Source of the DNA: Verrucomicrobiales bacterium
Lineage (GTDB): Bacteria; Verrucomicrobiota; Verrucomicrobiia; Verrucomicrobiales; DEV007
Assembly: GCA_028280355.1 (NCBI GenBank)
Contig: JANQMB010000316.1
Span: forward strand, 1 to 50,820
Direction: 5' to 3'
Length of the DNA stretch: 50,820 nt
Of this stretch, positions 8,861-17,265 are shown one piece after another. Position numbers and translations under genes: made by a program. The notes under the pieces were generated by a model. That model worked only from the letters and a program-made list of their open reading frames with translations. It was not told the origin of the DNA and ran no database searches. Positions within the stretch are counted from its first letter, which is position 1. Every line of letters begins with the position of its first letter.

Positions 8861-8979
8861 GTAGCCACGAGCGTGAGCGAGTGGGAGGGCGCCCCACCGA
8901 CTCGCTCACGCCCCATCGACTCGCTCACGCCCCATCGACTCGCTCACGCTCCACGACTCGCTCACGCTCGTCGCTACGG
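8861..8979. repeat. GAGCGTGAGCGAG palindromic repeat, copy 1, with internal tandem units
   Basis: The left arm starts GTAGCCACGAGCGTGAGCGA (8861). The right arm ends with ACTCGCTCACGCTCGTCGCTAC, its near-perfect complement. Between them the unit CGACTCGCTCACGCCCCAT is repeated in tandem. Related copies lie at 10109-10195 and 29802-29879. It is non-coding and able to form a long hairpin. No RAYT transposase is visible in the window. Confidence 0.65.
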
Positions 8980-8980
8980 G

Positions 8981-9017
8981 AAAAAAGACACCCCGGCCGC
9001 CGAGGCGGCCGGGGTGT
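8981..9017 (-). terminator. Rho-independent terminator for the LamG PEP-CTERM gene
   Basis: A perfect 14-bp stem, ACACCCCGGCCGCC (8988-9001) and GGCGGCCGGGGTGT (9004-9017). On the minus strand it is followed by TCTTTTTT (A-run 8981-8986 on the plus strand). It lies 47 bp after the stop codon at 9064. Confidence 0.88.
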
Positions 9018-9063
9018 TAGAGGCGCGTCGCAGGGGGACGCTACCTATCGCTCACATATAAAG

Positions 9064-9909
9064 CTATCGGCGGCGGCGGGCGACGACCAGGCCGATCGCA
9101 CCGAGCCCGAAGAGGAGGCCGACGGAGGGCTCGGGGACGAGGTTGTAGTGGGTGGCGATGTCCGCCGCGTGCGCCTTGCGCGCCGCGTCGTCGGCCAGGC
9201 CGGTGAGGTCGTAGATGGCGAACTCGTCGATCAGCCCATTGAAGCCGTTGGTCGTTGCCAGGACAGTATGGCCGAGGGCGAACCTCCCGAAAGCCTGGGT
9301 CGAGTTGTAGGCTCCGACCACCGCCGTCGAAGCCCCATCGATGAAGACCTCGAGGTCACCACCGCCGTAATGGGCGAAGACCGCGTGATGCCACGAGGTG
9401 GTATTGCCGATGACTGGCCCCGCACGGTCGCCCGAAAAGATTTCGAGCTGGCCGGCGTTGAACCCGTAGATGAGGCTCGACTCGTTGGCCACGCCAGCTT
9501 CGGTGAAGGTCTCCATCAGGTACTGGGCGCTGGTGGCGTTCGGCTTGAACCAGAACTCCATCGCGAACTGGCTGATCCCCGTCGTCGGCAGCGAGGTGTC
9601 CGAGAGGTCGGCCGCGGCGAAACGCGTCGCAGCACCCCCATCGAACGACGCCGCCCGCCCGAGATCCGCTCCGCCTGCCGTCGTCGTCGAAGCCGCCCGC
9701 GTGGCGCCCCCTGAAGCGGTTAGATCGTTGGCCGCCTCATTGTTGACCAGGCTACTGGCGGGATCCGTATCGCCAGCCTCGTCGAAGGTCCAGTAGACCA
9801 ATGGGTTGTCGGCGAGGACGGCGTTCTGGTAGACCGTCGCCGCCTGTGAGGTGGCCAGGAATGCCGCCATGGCGGCGAGGCTGGTGCAGTGGAGAAGCAT
9901 TTTTTTCAT
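9064..9909 (-). CDS. LamG-domain PEP-CTERM protein
   Basis: 281 aa. A signal peptide (MKKMLLHCTSLAAMAAFLAT, cleaved near SQAA) is followed by one LamG/concanavalin-like domain (about 27-250; NPLVYWTFDEAGDTDPAS, AMEFWFKPNATSAQYLMETF and TSWHHAVFAHYGGGDLEVFI). The tail is a typical PEP-CTERM signal: VPEPSVGLLFGLGAIGLVVA followed by RRRR. In this family the tail directs sorting by an exosortase-type enzyme and removal of the tail; no exosortase lies in the window. The LamG domain is very close in wording to those of the proteins at 1979-3868 and 3907-8451, so recent duplication within the locus is likely. Copy B of the direct-repeat element lies 134 bp upstream, and a strong terminator follows the gene. 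Confidence 0.92.
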   Translation of the reverse strand: MKKMLLHCTSLAAMAAFLATSQAATVYQNAVLADNPLVYWTFDEAGDTDPASSLVNNEAANDLTASGGATRAASTTTAGGADLGRAASFDGGAATRFAAADLSDTSLPTTGISQFAMEFWFKPNATSAQYLMETFTEAGVANESSLIYGFNAGQLEIFSGDRAGPVIGNTTSWHHAVFAHYGGGDLEVFIDGASTAVVGAYNSTQAFGRFALGHTVLATTNGFNGLIDEFAIYDLTGLADDAARKAHAADIATHYNLVPEPSVGLLFGLGAIGLVVARRRR

Positions 9910-10043
9910 AGGATATGGTGCTAGGGATGTTGTGCTAGGATAGAGGACTGGCGCCCCTCACCGCCGGCATAGCGGCATCGGAACTAGAGCCGTGTGTTTC
10001 AACGCCATTAGGATCTGAATTCGTTAGCGTTCAAACAAGGCAA

Positions 10044-10078
10044 GGGCCTACTCAAAACTCATAGGTGGAACTACTCAC
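10044..10078 (-). promoter_or_regulatory. 35-bp direct-repeat element, copy B (candidate operator)
   Basis: On the minus strand, GTGAGTAGTTC starts at 10078 and TTGAGTAGGC starts 23 bp later, the same layout as copies A and C. A TTGAAC hexamer follows within about 10 bp and could be a -35 box. It precedes the LamG PEP-CTERM gene (start 9909). The spacer 9910-10265 otherwise holds only the palindromic repeat at 10109-10195; no gene is apparent in it. Confidence 0.5.
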
Positions 10079-10108
10079 GACGACTGGGGTACGATTCGGG
10101 CGATGCGT

Positions 10109-10195
10109 GTAGCCACGAGCGTGAGCGAGTGGGCGAGTGGGCGGGCAGCCCATCGGCTCGCTCACCCACCACGACTCGCTCACGCTCGTCGCTAC
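10109..10195. repeat. GAGCGTGAGCGAG palindromic repeat, copy 2
   Basis: Begins GTAGCCACGAGCGTGAGCGA and ends GACTCGCTCACGCTCG followed by TCGCTAC, a long imperfect inverted repeat with a short GC-rich centre. It lies between the end of the 1828-aa CotH gene (10266) and the promoter region of the LamG PEP-CTERM gene. Confidence 0.65.
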
Positions 10196-10265
10196 GGGGC
10201 CGTGCTCCTCTACAGAACGTCTACCCTCCGACCTTGGACCTTCGATTGTCCCCTTTCCCAGCCTG

Positions 10266-13200
10266 TTAGCGCAGCGTCACCCGCACCCTCACGAACACCC
10301 TCTCCCCCAGTGGGGCGGTCGAGCGGAAGCTCGCTAGGGCGGTACCGTCCCCGAGGTCGCGCAACGGTTCGGGGGCGAACAGCCCGGCGGCGTCGACCCA
10401 GCTGCCGAGGTCCGAGGAGACTTCGACCAAATCGATGACGTCGTCGGCGGTGAGCCGCCGCGGGTAAGAGAACAAGTGGTGCCCGGCGGGATCGATAGCG
10501 ATCGAGGGCGCCCCCCCGGCGAGGGCATAACCGATCAGGTCACCGCCCGGGAAGGAGGTCGCGTCGCTCGCACCAGGGTTGCCACCGCCGGAGGCGCTCG
10601 GCCGCCAGCTGCCCGGCAGCGAATGGTCGGGGTTTGAGCCGGGGGCGATCAACACCAGGCTGGCGCCGTCCCCGTCGGGCGACTCGGGCCAGGGGTGCCG
10701 GTCCCCATAGACGAAGTCGCGGATGGTGACGCCCGCGGCCCCCACGAGGCGGATCCTCTCGCCACCATTGGCCAGGCGGGTACCGCCTTCGAAGGCGCCG
10801 GCCACGCCGAGGCCTCCCCCATACCGGGCGTCGAAGGCGACGCGATCCTGGACGACCAGCAGGCGTTCCCCCGGCGCGAGCACGCTGCCGGGGGGGAAGG
10901 TGAAACGGACGCCCTCGACGAAGGCGGCGCCCGTCAGGTCGACGCTCGCCGTCGGGTGGATGTTCTGCAGCTCCACGAACTCCGCCGGGAGGTCGCCGGG
11001 GGGATGGTAGTGGAGCTCCGAGACAACCAGGTTGGCCGCCGATGCGGGTTCGATGTTCCCGGTGTTCGTCACGGTGATGCTGTCGGTCCCGACCTCTGCC
11101 CCCCCGTGGTCGATCGCCCGCAGGGAGATGACGTTGGCGCCCGGCGCGACCGGCACCTCGATCCGCCAGCTGTCGCCGTCGGTCCAGCGCAACGGTACCG
11201 GGTCGGGCGCGCCGTCCACGTAGACTTCCCTAACATCGATCCACCCGTCGCCCTCTAGGACCACCGAGGGCTCGCCCGTGGAGATCGGCGAGCCGCCGTT
11301 GGTGGTGATCGAGAACGCCACCTGAGCCGGGAGCTGGGAGCGCACGAAGCTCGCCCGCCCCGCCACGTAAGGTAGGAACCCGCTGTAGTTCGCGCCGGCG
11401 CAGGCGCCGTAGTGGGCGAACCACTCGCCCAGGTAGGCGGTGTTGAAGGTGGTGTTGATGATGTCGTGCAGGTGGCCGTAGAAGAGCCGCGAATAGACCG
11501 GCCGGGCGAAGAGCTTGCCCACGTTGCGGTTGCCCCACAGCGGCGCGTTGGTGCCGCGGGCGAAGAAGAGCTCCCAGTCCCACGGCACCGGCTCGACGAT
11601 CCCGTCGCCCGGGCGGGCGTAAAAGTTGCAGTTGTGCGGGTTGCCCTGCGAGTAGGCGTCGGTGACGCCACACAGCGAGAGGGCGGCGAACTTGCGCGTC
11701 CAGCGATCGACGTCGATCGCCCCCGGGGCCGCGTCTTCGAGCTCCCCCCCGGAGAGGCTGAACAGCTTGCACATCCGGATGATGCCGCTGTAGTCGTCCT
11801 TCTCGAAGTTCGAGTTGATCCGCATGTTGTGGCGGTAGGCCTCTTTCTCGTCGCCCTGGTCGGCGAGGTCGAAGGCGACGATCCAGCCGATCGGGAAGGG
11901 CAGCTTTGGCGTGTCGGGGGTTCCGTCCTGGGTGGCCTGGAACTCGCGGATGCCCTCCATCTTGAAAACGGTCCCCTCGGCGCCGTCGCCGCCCGGGAGG
12001 CCTTCGAAGTAGTTCCTCGTGAAACGCGCCATCTCGGTCCGGACGAGGCCGTCCTGCGAGGGGATGTGGCCGAACTGGTGGAGGATGTCGTTGTAGTTGT
12101 CGTGGATCCCGCCCGCGTGGTTGATGATGTGCTTCACCAGGATCTCCCCCATGCCCTTGTCGCGGGTGGTGATGGTGCGGTGCACGCCCCGGTAGGGGCG
12201 GTCGGCGGGAAACTTCAAGCTCAACCCCGTGGTGGCGGGGTCGCGGCGCCCGGACATGCTGCCGCGCAGGCGGATGCCGCAGTCGTAGGCGATCCGGTCG
12301 CCGTCGGTGATGATGGTGCACCGGTAGCGGCCGTTGCTGAGCATGTCGTCGAAGGCGTGCATCGGCCCGGTCTCGGCGGCGAGCATGTTGATCCTCAGGG
12401 TCCGCTTGCTGCCGACTGCCACCGGCGCCGCCACCTCGACCACCGCCCGCGAGTCCGATCCGCCCGGCGGCGCGAAGCTGCGCATGCCGCCGGCGCCGTC
12501 GTCTTCGCCCTCGACGTAGAAATGCACCAGCGCCCCCTCGGCCTGTCCGGGGACGGTGCCCCTCCAGCGGCCGTCGGAGGGGGAGAGGGCCATCGCGCCC
12601 GAAACGAACCCTCCCCCGTCGACCGAATAGTGGAGCGTCATGCTGCGGATCCCCGAGGGGTCGTCCGCGGCAACCGAGACCTCGAAGGCCTCGCCCGGCG
12701 CCGGCACGGCCGGGGAGTGAACCAGGCCGAGATAGGTCGGCCCGGTGTCGGCCTCGTAGGTCGAGTTCTGCGCCCCCGGCGTCCCGTGCGCGGCCGGCTG
12801 CTCGAGCACCACCGTCCGGGCGAGCTTGTTGTAATAGAGCTCGAAGCGGAACTGCGGCGACCCGCTCAACCACTTCGCACGGAAGGAGACCCGGTATTCG
12901 ACCCCAGGCCGCACCGCGCGCAAGGCCCCGCCGTCGGTGAGGTTCGACTCGATCAGGTTGTTGAGATAGTTCATGCGCGCCTCGGCGACCACCCTCAGCA
13001 CGTTCTCGCCGCCGTCGCTCACCACCCCGGACCCCGCATGGGTGCCGAGGAGGCGCCAGCCGCCCGCGTCGGCGAACCCGCCGTTGGCGATCAGCTCGAT
13101 GGCCGCGCCGCCGGGGTCCTCGACCACCGAAACGTCGTCCAGCAGCACCACCCCGGCGCCGAACAGGCCTAGGCGGAGCTCGTGGAAGTTGAAGGTCCGC

Positions 13201-15752
13201 GGCGCGTAGGTGGGCGCCGCCGCGGTGAGGGTGAACTCGTAGTCCCTCCAGCCCGATGCGGCCGAGTTGTCGCTCGCCCGCCAGGCGTCGGGCGAGGCGT
13301 TGTCGATCCACGGGTTGCGCAGCTCCATGCTGGAACCGCCGCCATCGGCGGTCTCCGGCCAGGGCGAACCGTCGCGATAGGATACCTCGTCGGCCAAGTT
13401 CCCCGATGCGTCGAGAAGCCACAGGTCCTCACCGCCGTTCCCCAGCTTCCCCGAGAACCCGCCGACCGCCGGGACGCCCGGGAACTTGGCGGAGAACGCC
13501 ACGAGGTCCCGCGCAACCACCAGGTACCCCCCGGTCGGGATCACCGTCTCCGCAGGGATGGTGAACCGGACGGCGTTGCCCAGCTCCCAGCCGCCGACGT
13601 CGGCGGGCTCACCACCACGGTTGTGCAGTTCGACCCACTCCTCGTCGTCGGGCGCATAGGCGACCGGCGGGTTCGCCGACGGCATCTCCGTCCGCGCCTG
13701 CAGGCGCACCCCCATCACCACATCGCTGCTGAAAGCCGAGGCCTGGTGGACCTCCACCGAGATCCGGTTCCCCCCCGCGACCAGCCACCTGGGATCGACC
13801 GCCAACTCGCGGAGGGCGTCGGCCTCCCCGGAAGTGTCATTGCTTGCCAGCGTCGTCGCATCGACCGCGCCCCCCGGCATGTCGTAGCGGCCGACCTCCT
13901 GGCCGTTGATGTAGAAGACGGCGCCATCGTCGATCTGATGGGTGACCGTGAGACCGGTGATGTTCGGCAGGTCGGCGGCGGCGACGGAGAAATCCGTCTC
14001 GAAGTAATAGGTGACCACCCGCGGGGAGTTCAGGGCCGGCCGCGTCAGGGGGGTCGCGATCGCGACCGGCGGGTTGCCGCTGCTGGTCTCATACCCGAAG
14101 GGGCCAGCCCCCGACCCCCACCCGCCTCCGACCGGGTGGGCGACGCTCGCCCAGGAGGCGCCGAGGTCATCGCCCGTCTCGTTGAAGCGCCAGCTCGCCC
14201 CCCAGTCCAACAGCAGGATCGAACTGACCAGCGGCGGGTCCCCCTCCTCGGGGTAGGTCGGCCGATGGTGGTACATGATCTCGTTGATCACCACCTCGCT
14301 CACCGGCGGCGCCGGGTTGGGCGAACCCGGGGTACCGCCACCCCCGGCGACGAGATACCACCCGCCGCCCCCATCGGGGTAGCGGGCCTGGCCAGCCCCA
14401 CCGGCGCGGACGGCGTCGAGCAGGCCGACTTTCCCGGGCAGGTAGAAGTACAGATTGTCGCCATCCGCAAGGCGGAACCCGAGCGCGGCCTCGGTGATGG
14501 CGACCGCGCCGCCGGCGGGGGCGCTGGTGCCCGCCGGGAGGAGGTGCTCCGCCCCTGCCTCGGAGGCGATGGCGTAACCCTCGAGGTCGAGGGCCTCGCC
14601 GCCCGAGTTGAAGATCTCGACAAAGAACCCACCGGGTGCCGCCGCGCTGTCGCCCAGCTCGTTGATCCTCAACGGCAGGTCGACGGCCACCGCCGAGGCG
14701 TCCCCACCGCCCGCGTACACCTCGATCTCGTTGAGGCCCGCGTTGTCGTTGAGGGCCGTTATCGACTCGAACTTCAGGTAGCGCGCGGTGGTCTCCGAGA
14801 GCCCGTTGGCCGCGGTGAAGACCTCGGCCGGGATCGGGTCCTGCCCGGTCACCAGGTTCAAGGTCCCGGACAGGATCTGCTGGGGCGAGACCAGCTGGTT
14901 CGAACCGTCCACCGACGCGGCGGCGAGCAGGCGGAACGAGAGCGTCCCGCGATCGTTGGAGAACGAGTTGTGGGTGTTGCGGATGCGGACCTCTTCGATC
15001 GCGTAGGCGGCGCCGAGGTCGAGGGTGAAATACTGGCCCGGCACACCATGCGTGCCCAACCAATAGGCCCCCGCGGCGTCGCTCTGGCTGCCGTCGGTGA
15101 CGTTGAGCGCGCTGAACACCCCGCTGTCGAAAGGCTGGCCGTTGTATGCGCTGCTGCCGTCGATGACCACCTTGCCGAGCGCCACGTTGTCCCCCCCGGA
15201 AGCGCCGCCCACGGGGAAGTTCTCCGCCCCGGGCGTCCCGCCGACCTCGAGGCTGTGCCGCCAGCCCGCCGCCCGTCCCCCGCTGGTCAGCGGGTCGATC
15301 TTGGCCAGCGACGCGCCCGACCCGTCGGCGCCGATCGGCCAGGGGGCACGGTCGTCGTAGTCGACCTCGTCCATGACGCGGTCGTTGTTGTTGCGCAGGC
15401 GCAAGGTCTCGCCCGAGTTATCGAGCGCGCCGACGAGGGGCCCCAGGACACCCGCCGCCCCGGTGGCGGCAGAGAGGGCGGCCGGGTCTGCCGCGACGAC
15501 GAGGTAGCCGTCCCCGGCGATGACCGTGCCGTCGGCAAAGGTGAAATCGACGCCGCCGGAGAGGCGCCAGCCAGAGAGGTCGACGTTGACCGAGTTCTGG
15601 TTGTAGACCTCGACGAACTCCAGGCTCGGGCCACCGGAGCCGGGCGGGTGATAGTGGATCTCGTTGAAGACGACGACGCTGTCGTAGGCATCGGACAGCT
15701 GGGCCATCGTGACCCAGGCCAAAAGGACGATCGCCCGCAAACCCTTCTTCAT
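10266..15752 (-). CDS. Giant exported LTD/discoidin/CotH-like surface protein
   Basis: 1828 aa from the ATG at 15752 (MKKGLRAIVLLAWVTMAQLS, a good signal peptide). The frame is open to 15899, but that part is AT-rich promoter-like DNA. Domains: lamin-tail (about 27-125, VVVFNEIHYHPPG); discoidin-like (about 189-349, YFTLDLGAAYAIEEVRIRNT); lamin-tail (about 365-480); a lamin-tail opened at about residue 487 (EVVINEIMYHHRP) that resumes only near 700 (DEEWVELHNRGGEPADVGGW), with a jelly-roll-like module between; a CotH-like domain (about 1114-1474); another lamin-tail (LVVSELHYHPPGDLPAEFVE); and the C-terminal module (SSDLGSWVD, RVFVRVRV). The CotH acidic motif reads VPWDWELFF (near 1391), with Glu in place of the second Asp, so kinase activity is doubtful. 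Function is unknown; a cell-surface adhesive role is plausible. Confidence 0.87.
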   Translation of the reverse strand: MKKGLRAIVLLAWVTMAQLSDAYDSVVVFNEIHYHPPGSGGPSLEFVEVYNQNSVNVDLSGWRLSGGVDFTFADGTVIAGDGYLVVAADPAALSAATGAAGVLGPLVGALDNSGETLRLRNNNDRVMDEVDYDDRAPWPIGADGSGASLAKIDPLTSGGRAAGWRHSLEVGGTPGAENFPVGGASGGDNVALGKVVIDGSSAYNGQPFDSGVFSALNVTDGSQSDAAGAYWLGTHGVPGQYFTLDLGAAYAIEEVRIRNTHNSFSNDRGTLSFRLLAAASVDGSNQLVSPQQILSGTLNLVTGQDPIPAEVFTAANGLSETTARYLKFESITALNDNAGLNEIEVYAGGGDASAVAVDLPLRINELGDSAAAPGGFFVEIFNSGGEALDLEGYAIASEAGAEHLLPAGTSAPAGGAVAITEAALGFRLADGDNLYFYLPGKVGLLDAVRAGGAGQARYPDGGGGWYLVAGGGGTPGSPNPAPPVSEVVINEIMYHHRPTYPEEGDPPLVSSILLLDWGASWRFNETGDDLGASWASVAHPVGGGWGSGAGPFGYETSSGNPPVAIATPLTRPALNSPRVVTYYFETDFSVAAADLPNITGLTVTHQIDDGAVFYINGQEVGRYDMPGGAVDATTLASNDTSGEADALRELAVDPRWLVAGGNRISVEVHQASAFSSDVVMGVRLQARTEMPSANPPVAYAPDDEEWVELHNRGGEPADVGGWELGNAVRFTIPAETVIPTGGYLVVARDLVAFSAKFPGVPAVGGFSGKLGNGGEDLWLLDASGNLADEVSYRDGSPWPETADGGGSSMELRNPWIDNASPDAWRASDNSAASGWRDYEFTLTAAAPTYAPRTFNFHELRLGLFGAGVVLLDDVSVVEDPGGAAIELIANGGFADAGGWRLLGTHAGSGVVSDGGENVLRVVAEARMNYLNNLIESNLTDGGALRAVRPGVEYRVSFRAKWLSGSPQFRFELYYNKLARTVVLEQPAAHGTPGAQNSTYEADTGPTYLGLVHSPAVPAPGEAFEVSVAADDPSGIRSMTLHYSVDGGGFVSGAMALSPSDGRWRGTVPGQAEGALVHFYVEGEDDGAGGMRSFAPPGGSDSRAVVEVAAPVAVGSKRTLRINMLAAETGPMHAFDDMLSNGRYRCTIITDGDRIAYDCGIRLRGSMSGRRDPATTGLSLKFPADRPYRGVHRTITTRDKGMGEILVKHIINHAGGIHDNYNDILHQFGHIPSQDGLVRTEMARFTRNYFEGLPGGDGAEGTVFKMEGIREFQATQDGTPDTPKLPFPIGWIVAFDLADQGDEKEAYRHNMRINSNFEKDDYSGIIRMCKLFSLSGGELEDAAPGAIDVDRWTRKFAALSLCGVTDAYSQGNPHNCNFYARPGDGIVEPVPWDWELFFARGTNAPLWGNRNVGKLFARPVYSRLFYGHLHDIINTTFNTAYLGEWFAHYGACAGANYSGFLPYVAGRASFVRSQLPAQVAFSITTNGGSPISTGEPSVVLEGDGWIDVREVYVDGAPDPVPLRWTDGDSWRIEVPVAPGANVISLRAIDHGGAEVGTDSITVTNTGNIEPASAANLVVSELHYHPPGDLPAEFVELQNIHPTASVDLTGAAFVEGVRFTFPPGSVLAPGERLLVVQDRVAFDARYGGGLGVAGAFEGGTRLANGGERIRLVGAAGVTIRDFVYGDRHPWPESPDGDGASLVLIAPGSNPDHSLPGSWRPSASGGGNPGASDATSFPGGDLIGYALAGGAPSIAIDPAGHHLFSYPRRLTADDVIDLVEVSSDLGSWVDAAGLFAPEPLRDLGDGTALASFRSTAPLGERVFVRVRVTLR

Positions 15753-16090
15753 CTCAAAGAGGATGGGTGGTCGACACGCCCACCGAGAGATCGATCCCCA
15801 ACCGGTCTCGGAGGCTCGTTCGCGGATTCCCACAGACGACTTCCTCAAATCCACTTGAATGATTTTTGTAATTATTTTACTGGAAAATTTCAAACCCATA
15901 TCTAAAGTTTATCCTGTGTAACGCGCCTGCTGTCCCCCCGGCCGATGGGAGGGGGGGATGGGAGAACTGGAGGGCCTATCTCTCCCCGGCCGACGGGGGG
16001 GAGCCGGGCCGGACAGTCACGCGTTTCGACAACTCTGACACAACCTGATGCGGATGCCTTCCAACAGGTTCCCGCCGGAAGATATCAAAC
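15753..16090. other. Divergent intergenic region between the CotH-like gene and the AraC-type regulator
   Basis: No gene is seen. The part at 15840-15915 is markedly AT-rich for this GC-rich DNA. On the minus strand it holds TTGAAA, 17 bp, then TACAAA, a possible promoter for the 1828-aa gene. Sequences like the core of the 38-bp element (GTTYGATATCTTCC) occur at 15882-15895 (GTTTGAAATTTTCC on the minus strand) and at 16075-16090, directly before the regulator's ATG. Two similar GGCCGAYGGGRGGGGG stretches lie between them. Confidence 0.45.
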
Positions 16091-16993
16091 ATGGACGACT
16101 ACTTCCCGATCGACCTGGTGAACACCGACGAGCGGACGATCGTCCAGATGGACAAGCTGCTGGGGGGGGATTGGATTGTGTTAGGGCGATACCAGCACCG
16201 GAAGGCGATGCCGCCGATGTTCATGCAGACGAGCAGCGTCCACCTCGCGTTCTCCTTCCTGATCTCCGGGATCCAGCACTTTGAGTACAACGACCAGCAG
16301 ATGGTGTTGAGGGGCGGGCAGGGCATCGTCTTCGTGCCGGGCACGGTCTTCGGCAGCGGCAGCTACCCGGTGCAGAAGGGGGAGCTGGTGTGGATGATCT
16401 TCCGCGTGCCCCGCGGGCGCGCGCTGCGGCTCCCCGGCATGGGCAAGGGCGCGGCGAAGCAGTGGTTCGACCACATCGTGAAGCCCCGGGACGACTCGAG
16501 GTTCACCCTCTCCCCGAAGGCGATCGACTTCCTGAGGAACCTCGTCCACGTGCCCCCCGAAGATGCCCCGCCCCTGGAGATGGCGAGGTTCTCCGCCCGC
16601 TGCTTCAGGACGCTGATGGCGATCTACGACTCGATGGACGAGCCCCTCAACCGCCACATCTCGCCCGAGGTCAACCGGGTGCTCACTTGGATGGAGAACA
16701 ACCTCGACGGTGGCGAGGTCTCGGCGGACCGGCTCGCCGGGATCGCGGGGCTCTCGGTGAGCCGCCTGCAGGACCGCTTCCGGGCCGAGGTCGGCCTCAC
16801 CCCGGCGGACTACTTCGTGCGCAGGCGGGTCGTCGCCGCACAGCGGATGCTGGCCGAGGGGCATTCGGTGACGGCGGTGGCGATGGAGTTCGGGTTCAGC
16901 AGCTCACAGTATTTCTCGACCGCCTTCAAGCGCTACAACCTGATGAGCCCGACCGAGTGGCTCGCCACCCGCCAGAAGGGAGGCGGACGGTGA
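16091..16993 (+). CDS. AraC/XylS-family transcriptional regulator
   Basis: 300 aa. The N-terminal part (about 1-150) is a cupin-like effector-binding domain (SFLISGIQHFEYNDQQMVLR, GGQGIVFVPGT). The C-terminal ~100 residues contain the two helix-turn-helix units of AraC proteins: ADRLAGIAGLSVSRLQDRFR, then VTAVAMEFGFSSSQYFSTAF, ending in the usual PTEWL. It lies convergent to the epimerase/transporter operon and is the natural candidate for its regulator. It is also a candidate for binding the direct-repeat or GATATCTTCC-type elements; both are inference. The ATG at 16091 is directly preceded by CCGGAAGATATCAAAC, which contains a GGAAG ribosome-binding-like sequence and resembles the core of the 38-bp element, hinting at autoregulation. 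It is the only clear plus-strand gene in the window. Confidence 0.92.
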   Translation: MDDYFPIDLVNTDERTIVQMDKLLGGDWIVLGRYQHRKAMPPMFMQTSSVHLAFSFLISGIQHFEYNDQQMVLRGGQGIVFVPGTVFGSGSYPVQKGELVWMIFRVPRGRALRLPGMGKGAAKQWFDHIVKPRDDSRFTLSPKAIDFLRNLVHVPPEDAPPLEMARFSARCFRTLMAIYDSMDEPLNRHISPEVNRVLTWMENNLDGGEVSADRLAGIAGLSVSRLQDRFRAEVGLTPADYFVRRRVVAAQRMLAEGHSVTAVAMEFGFSSSQYFSTAFKRYNLMSPTEWLATRQKGGGR

Positions 16994-17007
16994 TGCGGAG
17001 ACCCGTC

Positions 17008-17265
17008 TAGAGCAGTGTAAATTGAGATGTGACCTCTGCGGAAGCAGATCTCGCACCAGGCGGCGGCCTCATCGAGGCCGCCCTACCTTCGCCCATGGCG
17101 TCCGCGCACCCGCGACGTGGTAGGGCGCTCTCGCCACTGCCAGCGCGAAGCGCCTCTCCATGGCGGAGCCAAACTGCAGAGCCGAGCGCAGCGAGGATAA
17201 GAGCGCCGTGGGGGCGCGATGCCAGCCTCGTCTAGGGGGGCTACAACTCGTTTTGAAGTGCTCTA
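17008..17265. mobile_element. MITE-like element (254 bp, TA-flanked) between convergent genes
   Basis: The left end starts GAGCAGTGTAAATTGAGATG (17010) and the right end, read inward from 17263 on the minus strand, starts GAGCACTTCAAAACGAGTTG. Counting the flanking CTA, 18 of 25 positions agree. A TA dinucleotide flanks both ends (17008-17009 and 17264-17265), as expected for IS630/Tc1-type target duplication. The inside has no credible ORF and carries the GGCGGCCTC hairpin at 17062-17082. Removing the element would leave about 15 bp between the two convergent stop codons and would still leave TAG as the epimerase stop. Confidence 0.6.
17062..17082. repeat. GGCGGCCTC hairpin, copy 1
   Basis: GGCGGCCTC-ATC-GAGGCCGCC is a perfect 9-bp inverted repeat followed by CTACC. 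A near-identical copy, also followed by CTACC, lies at 45304-45324, so it is a dispersed repeat and not only part of the MITE-like element. Confidence 0.55.

Noticed and set aside
8524-8928. 134-aa minus-strand frame in the 8452-9063 spacer
   Set aside because: It runs through the palindromic repeat, the 38-bp element and both direct-repeat elements and has no protein features.
8861-8979. Possible CRISPR array (repeated GACTCGCTCACG units)
   Set aside because: Units are 19 bp and directly adjacent without unique spacers, and no cas gene is present.
15753-15899. 49-residue N-terminal extension of the 1828-aa protein
   Set aside because: The stretch is AT-rich with promoter-like hexamers, and the signal peptide begins at the internal ATG at 15752.
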